From contig JABXHV010000176.1 of the NCBI GenBank assembly GCA_013373445.1, positions 1 to 33,986 of the forward strand: a stretch of DNA of 33,986 nucleotides, read 5' to 3'. Shown piece by piece: positions 16,608-25,480 of this stretch. Position numbers and translations under genes: made by a program. The notes beneath the pieces are model-generated. The model made no database searches. It saw only the letters and a list, made by a program, of their open reading frames with translations, and was not told the DNA's origin. This DNA is from Paracoccaceae bacterium (lineage in GTDB: Bacteria > Pseudomonadota > Alphaproteobacteria > Rhizobiales > Stappiaceae). The first letter of the stretch is position 1, and each line of letters begins with the position of its first letter.

Positions 16608-16912
16608 TTGCCCGATCCCGCTTCACCGCCTGCGGCGACGAAATCCAAATCAGTGCACACGCGGCAGACGGGGTTCGCGATTAGGTTGGCTCAACCGAAG
16701 AAATCTCTTCAAAGCTGGAGACCAACATCGGTAAAGCGGAGGACAGACCGCCCGTTAACACCGCGACATCGGCATAGCCAGCATCCGGACAATCAGGTCT
16801 ATCTGGAAGCTTGTCTGGCGGGTTTGTGCTGACCGCAGCAATTGCCTTCACGGGCGCTGTGTTCGCTCTGTTCTTTAAGAACATCCGATTGTCTGTTCAC
16901 AAGGGCACATAG
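16608..16912 (+). pseudogene. Probable remnant of a small membrane protein gene
   Basis: A TTG at 16608 with an AGAGAGG ribosome site 6 bases ahead starts MPDPASPPAATKSKSVHT-like sequence. The shifted frame then carries coding-like peptide STEEISSKLETNIGKAEDRPPVN and finally a clear hydrophobic helix, GFVLTAAIAFTGAVFALFFK, ending in NIRLSVHKGT and a stop at 16910-16912. That second frame is interrupted by TAG at 16682-16684 and 16775-16777, so an intact protein would need a frameshift and two readthroughs. I do not recognise the family. It may be a decayed gene for a small C-terminally anchored protein, or the coding look may be chance. Confidence 0.35.
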
Positions 16913-16939
16913 GATACGACTACCGTCCAGATGCAACCG

Positions 16940-18034
16940 TTACCCGCAATCGGCCGAGCGTTGAATCTTGAGCACGACATCTTCCTTATCAGAAGACAAA
17001 ACGGCTGCCGCCTCAGGCTCTCGAACTGCCCGTAGGCCACGCATTCGTTTCCACAGCCACTCCCAATCTCCCTCATCGAAAGCTCTTAGCGACTCCACGC
17101 GGAGCGGCATCACGGGGATCATGCGTTTGTCTTTTGCGTGGGCGACCAGAAAGCTGAATACATAATTGGGTGTAAGCCCCATCCTGAGGTCCGAGACAAT
17201 TGCTGCCCCGCCATTGTCAGAAAGCATGTAATAGCCTCTGGAGAACCAGGCCAGCTTCTCAAAGGCCTGATTGTCTGCAAGGCATGCGCTCAAATAGGCA
17301 CCGCTCTCATATTCATAGATAGTCGGTTGGACGTCGGGGTCGTCGAATACAGAAAGATAGGCATTGTAGAAATGATCGCCGTCGACGACGAGCGCACGCC
17401 ATACAACGCTGTTAAAGGCCGTGGTCTGCACCAGCAAATGCTCAGGGTTTATGCCGACTTGCGAAAAGGCTGCTTGAGCTCTCGCAACCATCTTGTGCTG
17501 TGTCACAATCCCAAAACACAGGTAAAGGGACGACAGGACAAGCGCCACGACACTCGCGCGCCCGAAGTTGACAGACCACCGGCTGGTGGCAAGCCCCCAT
17601 ATGGCAACGAACAGCAAGGGTAACGTGTATAAGGGATCGATAATGAAGATGGAGCCGAGGCCAACCGGCTCATTTGAAAACGGCAAAAACAGCCGCGTTC
17701 CATAAATTGTCAACGAATCCAGCAGTGCATGTGTCGTCAGGCACAAAAAGACCGCCAACCAGGTTCTGACCCGCGCCTCCCGCAACGCCTTTATTGAACG
17801 CACAAGCGCCTCACCAATGACAGGAGTTGCCAATGCGTGCACGGCAAACGCGTGTGACCATCCCCTATGGTCAACGAATGAGCTGACAGCATCTGCGGTG
17901 GGTAGAAGAACATCCAAATCCGGCAGTGTGCCGAGCACGCCACCAATTAAAATGGCCTTGCGTGGCCCAGTTATCTTGCCAAGAAGAGCACCGGAGACTG
18001 TGGCACCAAGAACAAATTGCGTGAGAGAATCCAT
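16940..18034 (-). CDS. DUF457/YdjM-type integral membrane protein (putative metal-dependent hydrolase)
   Basis: The 364-residue protein begins MDSLTQFVLGATVSGALLGKITG and has GTLPDLDVLLP followed by DHRGWSHAFAVH, the His/Asp pattern of the YdjM/DUF457 family. TTHALLDSLTIYGTRLF follows, with another conserved His-Asp pair. About five hydrophobic segments lie in the first 200 residues, then a soluble C-terminal half of unknown role. The family is commonly annotated as membrane-bound metal-dependent hydrolase, without proven substrates; the conserved His and Asp are consistent with metal binding. The ATG at 18034 is preferred over one 75 bases upstream, because the family N-terminus starts there. 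The gene stands alone, 168 bases from the next gene. Confidence 0.82.
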   Translation of the reverse strand: MDSLTQFVLGATVSGALLGKITGPRKAILIGGVLGTLPDLDVLLPTADAVSSFVDHRGWSHAFAVHALATPVIGEALVRSIKALREARVRTWLAVFLCLTTHALLDSLTIYGTRLFLPFSNEPVGLGSIFIIDPLYTLPLLFVAIWGLATSRWSVNFGRASVVALVLSSLYLCFGIVTQHKMVARAQAAFSQVGINPEHLLVQTTAFNSVVWRALVVDGDHFYNAYLSVFDDPDVQPTIYEYESGAYLSACLADNQAFEKLAWFSRGYYMLSDNGGAAIVSDLRMGLTPNYVFSFLVAHAKDKRMIPVMPLRVESLRAFDEGDWEWLWKRMRGLRAVREPEAAAVLSSDKEDVVLKIQRSADCG

Positions 18035-18202
18035 GTGGCCCAATATCTTAAAAGCAAAACCTGCGGGTCTGCACAACAGACCGCATAACGCTACTATATG
18101 GACACGCACACCCTGAACGGCAACTACCTGGTGACATTTAACAGTCGCTCGGCATGGCCGGTGCTATGGGGTGTATCACTATTCTGGCTGAGATTGGAAA
18201 GG

Positions 18203-18838
18203 TCAGGCCAGCAAACCATCCAATATGGCTTGCTCCAGATGTTCCACAGCGACGGCGAGGTTTTCGTCAACCAGATGGAGATACTCGGTCCAGTCGTTGA
18301 CGTGTTTGAGCTCTGCCTTGCCGTCTGAAATGCCGCGCAAACCGATCATCGGCACATCATGAAGCTGGCAAGCACGCATGATCGCGAAGCTTTCCATATC
18401 GACCATATCGGCTTCAATCTGATCATACGTTGAACCGGACACGATATTGGCCCCGGTCGAGAGGCTTGCTTCGGCCACACCGGGAACACGCAGCTCCAGC
18501 GGTACGACAATTGGCATATCAAGAAAAGGCGTCTGGCCTTTTGCAAAACCCAGTGGGCTTGCATCCATATCCCGGTAGCTGACAGAGGTGGCTTGAAAGA
18601 CTTCCGTTTGCTCTAATTTGGCAGAGCCTGCGGACCCCAAGGAGACAACAAGGTTTGGTTTTCTGCCTTTTGCGTCCAGGCGAGACAAGGCACTCGACAG
18701 CACAACGGCTGCTTCAACCGGCCCAACGCCCGTCATAAGCGGAGTGATCAGGCGTTTGAGGTGATCACCGTACTCAGCGTCCACCGCCATCACGTAAAGG
18801 ACGGTCTTGTCGCCGACGCGCTTGGTCTCAAGATGCAT
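18203..18838 (-). CDS. mtnN: 5'-methylthioadenosine/S-adenosylhomocysteine nucleosidase
   Basis: The enzyme hydrolyses methylthioadenosine and S-adenosylhomocysteine to adenine and the thio-sugar, clearing inhibitory by-products of SAM use. The 211-residue protein is slightly shorter than the usual about 230. Conserved elements are VLYVMAVDAEYG with Glu22 at the place of the catalytic Glu12 of Escherichia coli, the glycine-rich VSLGSAGS, DMESFAIMRACQ (ribose-binding Met-Glu) and GISDGKAE with the catalytic Asp. A related purine or futalosine nucleosidase cannot be excluded, since the central region is diverged. It lies 57 bases downstream of ilvD on the same strand and may be transcribed with it, although no metabolic link is obvious. 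Confidence 0.83.
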   Translation of the reverse strand: MHLETKRVGDKTVLYVMAVDAEYGDHLKRLITPLMTGVGPVEAAVVLSSALSRLDAKGRKPNLVVSLGSAGSAKLEQTEVFQATSVSYRDMDASPLGFAKGQTPFLDMPIVVPLELRVPGVAEASLSTGANIVSGSTYDQIEADMVDMESFAIMRACQLHDVPMIGLRGISDGKAELKHVNDWTEYLHLVDENLAVAVEHLEQAILDGLLA

Positions 18839-18895
18839 GATGATTGCCTTTAAAAGAAATCTGTCATCTCGGGTTAGCGCGCCGGCGCACTCAGA

Positions 18896-20740
18896 TCAAT
18901 CTACTTTGCGAACGGCACCCATCGACGCACTGGTCGTAAGCGCGGCGTAGGCACGAAGAGCTGTCGTGATCTTGCGTTTGCGTTTTTCAACCGGCTTCCA
19001 GGCATCGGCGCCCTTGGCTTCCATCTTGGTGCGACGTTCCGCCAGAACAGCATCAGATAGATCAACCTTCATGACGCGGTTTGGAATGTCGATGACGATC
19101 AAGTCACCTTCTTCAACCAGGCCGATTGCACCACCTTCTGCAGCTTCGGGAGAAATGTGGCCGATAGAAAGACCTGAGGATCCACCGGAGAACCGACCAT
19201 CCGTGATCAAGGCGCAGGCCTTACCAAGCCCCTTGGATTTCAGATAACTGGTTGGATACAGCATTTCCTGCATACCAGGACCACCGCGTGGACCTTCGTA
19301 ACGGATCAGAACGACATCGCCCTCATGAACCTTGCCAGTTAGGATTGCGGAAACCGCACTGTCCTGGCTTTCGAAAATCCGAGCCGGGCCGGAGAACTTG
19401 AGAATGCTCTCATCAACACCGGCTGTTTTCACAACACAGCCATCCAGGGCTATGTTGCCGTAGAGCACGGCCAGACCACCGTCCTTGCTGTATGCATGCG
19501 CCGCGTCGCGAATAACACCCGACTTGCGATCCATGTCCAGATCGTCCCAGCGGCGGTCCTGAGAAAAGGCCACCTGTGTCGGAACACCTCCCGGTGCTGC
19601 CTTGTAGAACTGATGCACGCTTTCAGAATTGGTTTGGCAAATATCCCACCGTGCCAATGCTTCCTTCATGGTTGCCGAATGAACCGTCGGGTTGCCTGAA
19701 TGCAAATGCCCTGCCCGATCCAATTCACCCAAAATACCCATAATGCCGCCAGCGCGGTGAACATCTTCCATGTGAATGTTTTCAATAGCTGGTGCCACCT
19801 TGCAAAGAACCGGCACTTTTCTGGACAGGCGATCAATGTCGTCCATTGTGAAGCCGACTTCCCCCTCATGAGAGGCTGCAAGAAGGTGCAAGATCGTGTT
19901 GGTCGAACCGCCCATGGAGATGTCCAGGGTCATTGCGTTTTCAAAGGCCTGGAAATTGGCGATCGAGCGCGGAAGAACGCTTTCGTCATCCTGCTCATAG
20001 TAGCGCTTGGCCAGATCAACGATCAGGTGGCCAGCTTCGACAAACAAACGTTCACGATCCGCATGCGTCGCCAATGTCGACCCGTTGCCTGGCAGCGCCA
20101 ATCCGAGTGCTTCGGTCAGGCAGTTCATGGAGTTCGCAGTGAACATGCCCGAACAAGACCCGCAGGTCGGGCACGCATTTTGCTCCATTTCCATAACATC
20201 AGCATCGGAGGCCGTGTCATCGGCTGCCAGCACCATTGCGTCGACGAGATCGACGGCCTTTGCCACACCGTTTTCAAAAACGACCTTGCCCGCTTCCATT
20301 GGACCGCCGGAGACAAACACAACCGGAATATTCAGGCGCATCGCCGCATTCAGCATGCCGGGAGTGATCTTGTCACAGTTGGAAATGCATACGAGCGCAT
20401 CAGCGCAATGGCCATTGACCATATACTCTACGGCATCGGCGATCACTTCGCGCGATGGCAGGGAATAGAGCATTCCGTCGTGCCCCATGGCGATGCCGTC
20501 ATCAACAGCAATTGTGTTGAATTCCTTGGCGATCCCGCCAGCTTTTTCAACTTCGCGCGCGACCAATTGGCCGAGATCCTTGAGGTGGACATGCCCTGGC
20601 ACAAACTGGGTAAAAGAGTTGGCGATGGCAATGATCGGCTTGCCGAAATCATTGTCTTTCATGCCGGTTGCGCGCCATAGGCTGCGGGCGCCGGCCATAT
20701 TGCGTCCATGTGTGGACGTCCTGGAACGATATGGAGGCAT
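18896..20740 (-). CDS. ilvD: Dihydroxy-acid dehydratase
   Basis: IlvD dehydrates 2,3-dihydroxy-isovalerate and 2,3-dihydroxy-3-methylvalerate to the 2-keto acids that give valine, isoleucine and leucine. The 614-residue length is typical. Iron-sulfur ligands appear in [14 protein letters not shown] (Cys122) and [19 protein letters not shown] (Cys193 and Cys196 region). The C-terminal [21 protein letters not shown] and [23 protein letters not shown] are diagnostic and carry the active-site Ser. The start codon has AAGGA 8 bases upstream. A hairpin-forming stretch precedes it at 20773-20809. Homologous sugar-acid dehydratases exist, but the length and C-terminal motifs fit IlvD. Confidence 0.97.
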   Translation of the reverse strand: MPPYRSRTSTHGRNMAGARSLWRATGMKDNDFGKPIIAIANSFTQFVPGHVHLKDLGQLVAREVEKAGGIAKEFNTIAVDDGIAMGHDGMLYSLPSREVIADAVEYMVNGHCADALVCISNCDKITPGMLNAAMRLNIPVVFVSGGPMEAGKVVFENGVAKAVDLVDAMVLAADDTASDADVMEMEQNACPTCGSCSGMFTANSMNCLTEALGLALPGNGSTLATHADRERLFVEAGHLIVDLAKRYYEQDDESVLPRSIANFQAFENAMTLDISMGGSTNTILHLLAASHEGEVGFTMDDIDRLSRKVPVLCKVAPAIENIHMEDVHRAGGIMGILGELDRAGHLHSGNPTVHSATMKEALARWDICQTNSESVHQFYKAAPGGVPTQVAFSQDRRWDDLDMDRKSGVIRDAAHAYSKDGGLAVLYGNIALDGCVVKTAGVDESILKFSGPARIFESQDSAVSAILTGKVHEGDVVLIRYEGPRGGPGMQEMLYPTSYLKSKGLGKACALITDGRFSGGSSGLSIGHISPEAAEGGAIGLVEEGDLIVIDIPNRVMKVDLSDAVLAERRTKMEAKGADAWKPVEKRKRKITTALRAYAALTTSASMGAVRKVD

Positions 20741-21204
20741 GTGTCACGTCCTTTTTGCTTTTTTGCCGTTCGGCCACGCTCCCTTGAAGGTATAAACCTT
20801 CTCCGTGGCACGGGTTGTATCCCGTTTTGTCAGGTTTTTCAGAGCGGCGAAAGGTCTGTTGGATAAAAAACAGTACGCTCGGGTACGGTTTCGCTTTTCA
20901 CCCTACAAATCGATCCAGATACCGCACAGGCTCACTCAGACGTTATTGCGGTGCATACTCTCCCGGCGAACACACTTCCGCTGCATCTTATGCGTGCCGC
21001 TGAGGGTGCAGCGTCTCTAAGTGTACATCTCGCACCAACTACAGATAAGACTTTGGCATTTATAAGAAGAATGTTGGGAAACCCCCTAGAGTTTTCCGTC
21101 CACCTACTTGTTTTCTTCAATTTGTTCGCAAACACTATGAATCATGACCGTAAGTAAGACGTTCGGTCAGAAGAATTCTCCAACCAGCTGAGACTCCGCG
21201 CGTT
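20741..21204. other. Divergent intergenic region between ilvD and the GGDEF gene
   Basis: The 464 bases hold no credible gene. Short open frames on both strands lack ribosome sites and family resemblance. Apart from the hairpin at 20773-20809, I recognise nothing; promoters for both flanking genes should lie here. Confidence 0.5.
20773..20809 (-). promoter_or_regulatory. Two-tier hairpin in the ilvD leader
   Basis: GCCACG (20773-20778) pairs with CGTGGC (20804-20809), and inside it GAAGGT (20786-20791) pairs with ACCTTC (20796-20801) around a 4-base loop. It lies 33 bases upstream of the ilvD start on the transcribed side. No U-run and no leader peptide rich in Ile, Leu or Val codons accompanies it, so it is not a classic attenuator. 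It could be an operator or an mRNA structure. Confidence 0.35.
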
Positions 21205-22443
21205 ATGATTTTAGATCCACGCACTCTTTACGCAACGATTACAGTGGCCTACTTTGCAGGAGCTTTTCTTCTAGGGGGAATGGCGCTCCTTCTTACATCA
21301 TCGCCGCGCCACATCCGTTTCGGCTGGGGACTTTGGGCGGTCGCGATGCTGCTCTCCGGCGCCTGCGCCATTCTCATCGGTTTACGAAACATAATTCCCG
21401 ACATTTTCAGCATCGCTCTGGCGAATGCTCTGATGTTGTTCGGGTTCGGACTTCGACCGAACGCTCTGAGTATGATCAACAGTCAAAAGCTCGCATATCA
21501 ATGGCTGCCGTTCATCGCTTTCTTTGGCTGGCTGACATTTTACCTCATGCCGTGGTTCCGAGAGGATCTTGTCTTGCGTGTGCTTTACGCCAACAGCCTG
21601 AGCACAATTGCCATGGGGCTTTGCGTCTGGGAATGCCGCAAGACAATCAAAACACAAAAGATCAGCTCTTGGGTCCTGATCATTTTCTGTTCGCTCGATA
21701 TCTTGATCCGCTTGAACCTGATCGTCTCACATCTTCAAACTCGCTTCCCGAGTTTTGAGGCATCTTTCACGACCACCTCCATCTTGACGGGGTTGGTGGT
21801 GCTGCTCGTCGCAATTATCCTCCAAGTCGCGGGCTTGGGGATCGTGTACTTTGAGCAAGTAAAGCAGAGGTACGAAACAGAAACTCTTCGTGAACCGATC
21901 ACGGGCCTTCGCAATCGACGCGCCTTTTATGACGCCTGCCAAATCAAAATCTCAGGATTGGGTTTCCGAAAACCCTTAGGCTACGCGCTTGTTACCTTCG
22001 AGATTGATGACCTCAAGAGCATCACTGAAAGATATGGGCATTCCATGAGTGAAGCCTTTTTGCGCCTGTTCGGAAGTATTGGAACAAAACACCTGCCTCC
22101 GGGCGCAGAATTCGGCCATTTACGAGACGACCAGTTTGGGTTGCTGCTGCCAGGTGCAGATCAAACCAAAGCCTGCGCCATCGCCCAGCGGATCAGCCGC
22201 ACATTTACGACCGAGTGTGCGACTGCGTCATCGCGGCAGTTGACCGTGACCCTCAGCGTCGGTGTGTTCTGTGGTGACAACACGCCGTTTGAGCGCGCCC
22301 TCGAAATCGCAAATCATTGCCTTCGACATGCTCTTGCCAATGGAGGCAACCAGATTGTGACCAATGATGGATCTGGAGATGGCGGTGTAAAATCAGAGAC
22401 CGTTTCGCCGCCGTTTGCACCTCGCCAAAAATCAACAGGCTGA
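21205..22443 (+). CDS. Multi-pass membrane protein with a degenerate GGDEF domain
   Basis: The 412-residue protein has about seven hydrophobic segments (roughly 8-30, 42-62, 66-86, 98-116, 122-142, 155-175, 192-215). A GGDEF-family domain spans 225-390, entered by EPITGLRNRRAFYDA, the usual DxLTGLxNRR. The metal and substrate motif is FEIDDLKSITERYGHSMSE, with Asp to Glu and other changes, and the GGDEF signature itself reads RDDQF (307-311). Active diguanylate cyclases need GG(D/E)EF, so this protein probably does not make cyclic di-GMP. It may bind nucleotide or act as a membrane sensor without catalysis. It is a single gene closed by a terminator. The start at 21205 is the first ATG, with only a weak ribosome site. 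Confidence 0.82.
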   Translation: MILDPRTLYATITVAYFAGAFLLGGMALLLTSSPRHIRFGWGLWAVAMLLSGACAILIGLRNIIPDIFSIALANALMLFGFGLRPNALSMINSQKLAYQWLPFIAFFGWLTFYLMPWFREDLVLRVLYANSLSTIAMGLCVWECRKTIKTQKISSWVLIIFCSLDILIRLNLIVSHLQTRFPSFEASFTTTSILTGLVVLLVAIILQVAGLGIVYFEQVKQRYETETLREPITGLRNRRAFYDACQIKISGLGFRKPLGYALVTFEIDDLKSITERYGHSMSEAFLRLFGSIGTKHLPPGAEFGHLRDDQFGLLLPGADQTKACAIAQRISRTFTTECATASSRQLTVTLSVGVFCGDNTPFERALEIANHCLRHALANGGNQIVTNDGSGDGGVKSETVSPPFAPRQKSTG

Positions 22444-22454
22444 TAGCAAAAGCC

Positions 22455-22497
22455 AAAGTGGCTGGCAAAGACATCTGTCTCTACCAGCCACTTTTGT
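22455..22497. terminator. Bidirectional terminator between the GGDEF gene and the Old Yellow Enzyme gene
   Basis: AAAGTGGCTGG (22455-22465) pairs with CCAGCCACTTT (22484-22494), and an inner AGACA/TGTCT helix extends the stem. T-rich sequence follows on the plus strand (TTTTGTTTG), and on the minus strand the stem ends in CTTT followed by GGCTTTTG. The element sits between two convergent genes and can end both. Confidence 0.85.
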
Positions 22498-22524
22498 TTG
22501 TAACTCAGACTTATTTTGGCTTGA

Positions 22525-23625
22525 TCAGCCCGCCTTGAGAGCATCCAAAGTCGGATAGTCTGTGTAGCCTTCAGCGCCGCCGCCATAATAGGTCGCCTGG
22601 TCGCCTTCGTTCAACGGTGCATTGTCCTTGAGACGTTCCACCAGATCCGGATTGGCAATAAAAGGTCTGCCGAAAGCCACCATATCCACCTGATCATTTT
22701 CAACTGCATCAATGGCCATCTGACGATCGTAGCCGTTGTTGCCCATATGAGCGCCGTCGAACTTATCATAGAGTGCACTGAGGCTTGCTCCGTCCGGCAG
22801 ATCGCGGGGTCCGCCGGTCTGACCTTCAACAAGGTGCAAGTAGGCAAGGCCATAGCCGTTCAACAGCTCGACGACATGAGTGAAGAGCGGCATCGGGTTG
22901 CTGTCGGAAATGTCATTGGCATTCGAGAAGGGGCTCAAACGCACGCCAACACGGCCTGCGCCGACCTCCTTAGTCACGGCATCCATGACTTCTTTCAGCA
23001 GGCGACTTCGGTTTTCAATCGACCCACCATATGCGTCCTCACGCTTGTTGGAGCTGTCACGCAGGAACTGATCGAGCAGGTAGCCGTTGGCGGCATGAAC
23101 TTCAACGCCGTCAAAACCGGCCTTGATGGCATTGGCTGCGGCGACACGATAGTCTTCGACAATGCCGGGAAGCTCTTCAATGTCCAGTGCGCGCGGCATC
23201 GGCGTGTCGACAAAACCCTCGCCATCAAATGTCTTGGAGTTGGCGGCCAGTGCGGATGGTGCAACAGGTGCTGCCCCATCGGGCTGCAACACGTTGTGCG
23301 AAATGCGCCCAACATGCCAGAGCTGAATGACAATCTTGCCGCCATTGGCATGAACGGCATCGGTGACCCTCTTCCATCCCTCAATTTGGGAATCCGAGTA
23401 GATGCCAGGTGTCCAGGCGTAGCCTTTCCCCTGAGGAGAAATCTGAGATGCCTCGGTGATGATCAAACCAGCTGATGCGCGTTGACTATAGTATTCGGCA
23501 TGAAGTTCGTGTGGTGCGTCATCTTCCGCGCGCGCCCGGTTACGAGTAAGCGGTGCCATCGCAATGCGGTTTTTGACGTCAATGCTGCCAACCTTTAGCG
23601 GCGTGAATAATTTAGGTGTGCTCAT
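22525..23625 (-). CDS. Old Yellow Enzyme family alkene reductase (NemA-like)
   Basis: This FMN enzyme reduces activated C=C bonds of alpha,beta-unsaturated carbonyls, maleimides or nitro compounds with NAD(P)H. The 366-residue length is that of classical OYEs. Conserved features are LFTPLKVGSIDVKNRIAMAPLTRNRA, LIITEASQISPQGKGYAWTPGIYSD, QLWHVGRISH and FDGVEVHAANGYLLDQFLRDSSNKR, with the substrate-binding pair His177 and Asn180. The C-terminal VDMVAFGRPFIANPDLVERL is also conserved. It lies downstream of a TetR gene on the same strand, with an operator-like palindrome 29 bases ahead of its ATG. This matches the nemRA layout known from Escherichia coli. N-ethylmaleimide activity is inference. 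Confidence 0.94.
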   Translation of the reverse strand: MSTPKLFTPLKVGSIDVKNRIAMAPLTRNRARAEDDAPHELHAEYYSQRASAGLIITEASQISPQGKGYAWTPGIYSDSQIEGWKRVTDAVHANGGKIVIQLWHVGRISHNVLQPDGAAPVAPSALAANSKTFDGEGFVDTPMPRALDIEELPGIVEDYRVAAANAIKAGFDGVEVHAANGYLLDQFLRDSSNKREDAYGGSIENRSRLLKEVMDAVTKEVGAGRVGVRLSPFSNANDISDSNPMPLFTHVVELLNGYGLAYLHLVEGQTGGPRDLPDGASLSALYDKFDGAHMGNNGYDRQMAIDAVENDQVDMVAFGRPFIANPDLVERLKDNAPLNEGDQATYYGGGAEGYTDYPTLDALKAG

Positions 23626-23653
23626 AGTATCTGACCTTTTAGAGTGTCATTTA

Positions 23654-23669
23654 CGGACCGATCAGTCCG
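23654..23669. promoter_or_regulatory. Candidate TetR operator, site 1, upstream of the OYE gene
   Basis: The palindrome CGGAC-CGATCA-GTCCG has perfect 5-base arms and a 6-base centre. It lies 29 bases ahead of the Old Yellow Enzyme start. The core GGAC-N6-GTCC recurs next to the TetR start at 24359-24372 with an identical ATCAGT centre, which supports binding of the same regulator. Confidence 0.7.
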
Positions 23670-23734
23670 GAATTAGGTGCAAGAAACTCTTTGGACTTTT
23701 TGCTTCTCATCCACGCAGGCGAGAAGCTGTCTGA

Positions 23735-24346
23735 TCAAGTCGTAAAGAGTGTTCTTGCGGTGGAGAGTGCCTGTTCAATCCGGTGCGCGGACACACCGGA
23801 CTTCCTGAGTGTCAAGATGCCAATCGCCAAGGCCGACAATGCGCTGGCCGTACTATTGGCGGCGCCAGGGTCCTGCGGGGATAGGACCCTGGCAAAGAGG
23901 TCTTCAATACGTTCCAGGTGCTGGCGACCAATCTCGGCAACTTGCTCGTTGTGGGGCGCAAGTTCGGTAATACAATTCACCAGCATACAGCCCTTGGGGC
24001 CATCAGAGGCTCCGGACAATGCCAAAACCATGGCTTCCAGAGCTTCTTCACGCTCGCCCTGAGCCAGCTGTTCGAGCGTGCCCAGTGCATTTTCGGAGTA
24101 CGCCCTCAAGGCAGCGACAAACACGTCCTGCTTTGAACTGAATGCGGAGTAAAAGCTCGATCTCGACAGACGCATCGCGGCTGTCAGATCATCAATAGAA
24201 GTCGCCTCGTATCCCTGTTTCCAGAAGACTTGAAGTGCCTGACCCAAAGCCTCTGCTTCATCAAAACCACGCGGTCTTCCTGGCCCGGTCTGGGCCTTCG
24301 GGAGAGACTGTGTGCGGCTCTGTTTCTGCTTCAGGTCTTGTGTCAT
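23735..24346 (-). CDS. TetR/AcrR family repressor of the flavoenzyme locus
   Basis: The 203-residue protein has a TetR DNA-binding domain preceded by a basic, Gln-rich tail. GRPRGFDEAEALGQALQVFWKQGYEATSIDDLTAAMRLSRSSFYSAFSSKQDVF covers about 23-76, with the helix-turn-helix near 49-68. The ligand domain carries two cysteines close together, Cys120 and Cys125, in KGCMLVNCITEL. Such residues could sense electrophiles, as a cysteine does in NemR. The gene stands between the Old Yellow Enzyme gene (same strand, 109 bases on) and a divergent luciferase-like gene. Copies of one palindrome lie before both enzyme genes, and the second copy is 13 bases from its own start. Autorepression and joint control are therefore likely. 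Start choice is the first ATG. Confidence 0.9.
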   Translation of the reverse strand: MTQDLKQKQSRTQSLPKAQTGPGRPRGFDEAEALGQALQVFWKQGYEATSIDDLTAAMRLSRSSFYSAFSSKQDVFVAALRAYSENALGTLEQLAQGEREEALEAMVLALSGASDGPKGCMLVNCITELAPHNEQVAEIGRQHLERIEDLFARVLSPQDPGAANSTASALSALAIGILTLRKSGVSAHRIEQALSTARTLFTT

Positions 24347-24358
24347 GAGTTTGATATT

Positions 24359-24372
24359 GGACTAATCAGTTC
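24359..24372. promoter_or_regulatory. Candidate TetR operator, site 2, in the tetR/LLM divergent promoter
   Basis: GGACTAATCAGTTC matches site 1 at 12 of 14 positions and keeps the dyad (GGAC / GTTC with one imperfect base). It lies 13 bases upstream of the TetR ATG and 55 bases upstream of the divergent LLM gene, so one bound repressor could block both promoters. Confidence 0.65.
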
Positions 24373-24426
24373 ATTTTTCAAGAGTGACATCTGGTATTTT
24401 GGACCAAGCGTTCCTATTTTCCTGAC

Positions 24427-25461
24427 ATGACAGCAACTTTCTCTCCAAAGGTTCCCATGATTCCGTTCTCAGCCCTTGATCTTGCGCCGGTTCCAGCCGG
24501 ACACAGCATTCGTGAAGCTCTCGCAAACACCAAAGACCTCGCCCAAACTGTTGAGGGTTATGGCTACAAGCGCTACTGGCTCGCAGAACACCACAACATG
24601 CTTGGCATCGCCTCGGCAGCGACGTCGGTCCTGATCGGTCACGTTGCCGGTGCAACATCGACCATTCGCGTTGGCTCGGGAGGCATCATGCTTCCAAATC
24701 ATGCGCCGCTGATGATTGCAGAGCAATTCGGTACACTGGCAGAGCTCTACCCGGACCGAATTGATCTGGGCCTTGGACGCGCACCCGGAACTGACATGAA
24801 AACGGCCCAAGCCCTGAGACGTTCCATGAATGGTCCAGATAGTTTCCCGGACGATGTGCTGGAACTCATGGCCTATCTGGATACGCCGCAAGAAGGTGAC
24901 CAGATACGCGCGGTGCCAGGCATCGGCACGCAGGTGCCCGTCTGGATCCTTGGCTCAAGCAACTATGGCGCCGAGCTTGCTGCGCATTACGGTCTTCCTT
25001 ATGCCTTTGCCTCACATTTTGCCCCAGCTCATCTATCGATGGCGGCCAAGATTTACAGACGCAAGTTCCGGCCTTCCAAATATCTGGACAAGCCGCATTT
25101 CATGATGGCGATCAATGTGTTTGGAGCGGAGAGCGATGAAGAAGGAGCGTTCTTGAAGACGTCAATGCAGCAGGCTTTTATCAACCTGCGCACGGGCCAC
25201 CCAGGTCCACTGCCCGCCCCTGTCGCTGATCTTGAAGGATTGGTAGGGCCAGTTGCCATCGAGATGGTCGAAGACGCTTTGAGTGTCTCTGCAACCGGGT
25301 CTCCTGAGAGCGTCGAGAAGCAGTTGGCTACTCTCATTCAGACACATCAACCCGATGAAGTGATCTTCACTGGTCAGATACACGACCATGTGTCACGCAA
25401 GAACTCGTTCCGGATCGCGGCTCAGGCAATGAAAGCGTTGACGGAAAAAGCCACAAGCTGA
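24427..25461 (+). CDS. LLM class flavin-dependent oxidoreductase (MsnO8/YhbW-like group)
   Basis: The 344-residue luciferase-like TIM barrel carries the conserved run of the group-1 luciferase-family oxidoreductases: [77 protein letters not shown] and [42 protein letters not shown] and a C-terminal [11 protein letters not shown] follow. FMN is the usual cofactor; the substrate is unknown, including for Escherichia coli YhbW. It is divergent from a TetR gene and shares its operator region with it, so it probably belongs to the same regulon as the Old Yellow Enzyme. The ATG at 24427 is used, but ATG 24457 (MIPFSALDL) is an alternative close to the domain start. Confidence 0.9.
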   Translation: MTATFSPKVPMIPFSALDLAPVPAGHSIREALANTKDLAQTVEGYGYKRYWLAEHHNMLGIASAATSVLIGHVAGATSTIRVGSGGIMLPNHAPLMIAEQFGTLAELYPDRIDLGLGRAPGTDMKTAQALRRSMNGPDSFPDDVLELMAYLDTPQEGDQIRAVPGIGTQVPVWILGSSNYGAELAAHYGLPYAFASHFAPAHLSMAAKIYRRKFRPSKYLDKPHFMMAINVFGAESDEEGAFLKTSMQQAFINLRTGHPGPLPAPVADLEGLVGPVAIEMVEDALSVSATGSPESVEKQLATLIQTHQPDEVIFTGQIHDHVSRKNSFRIAAQAMKALTEKATS

Positions 25462-25480
25462 TCGAAGACTTGCGTTTCGA

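Noticed and set aside
16681-16884. 67-codon minus-strand open frame in the gene-poor region
   Set aside because: No ribosome site and no recognisable family; the plus strand shows the more coding-like peptide pieces.
19700-20680. 326-codon plus-strand open frame
   Set aside because: It is wholly antisense to ilvD and reads as low-sense His/Arg-rich peptide, a shadow of a GC-rich gene.
20805-21135. Several 60-70 codon frames between ilvD and the GGDEF gene
   Set aside because: Overlapping frames on both strands, rich in Arg and Cys, without ribosome sites or family resemblance.
22747-23475. 242-codon plus-strand open frame inside the Old Yellow Enzyme gene
   Set aside because: Antisense shadow; the minus-strand protein is unmistakable.
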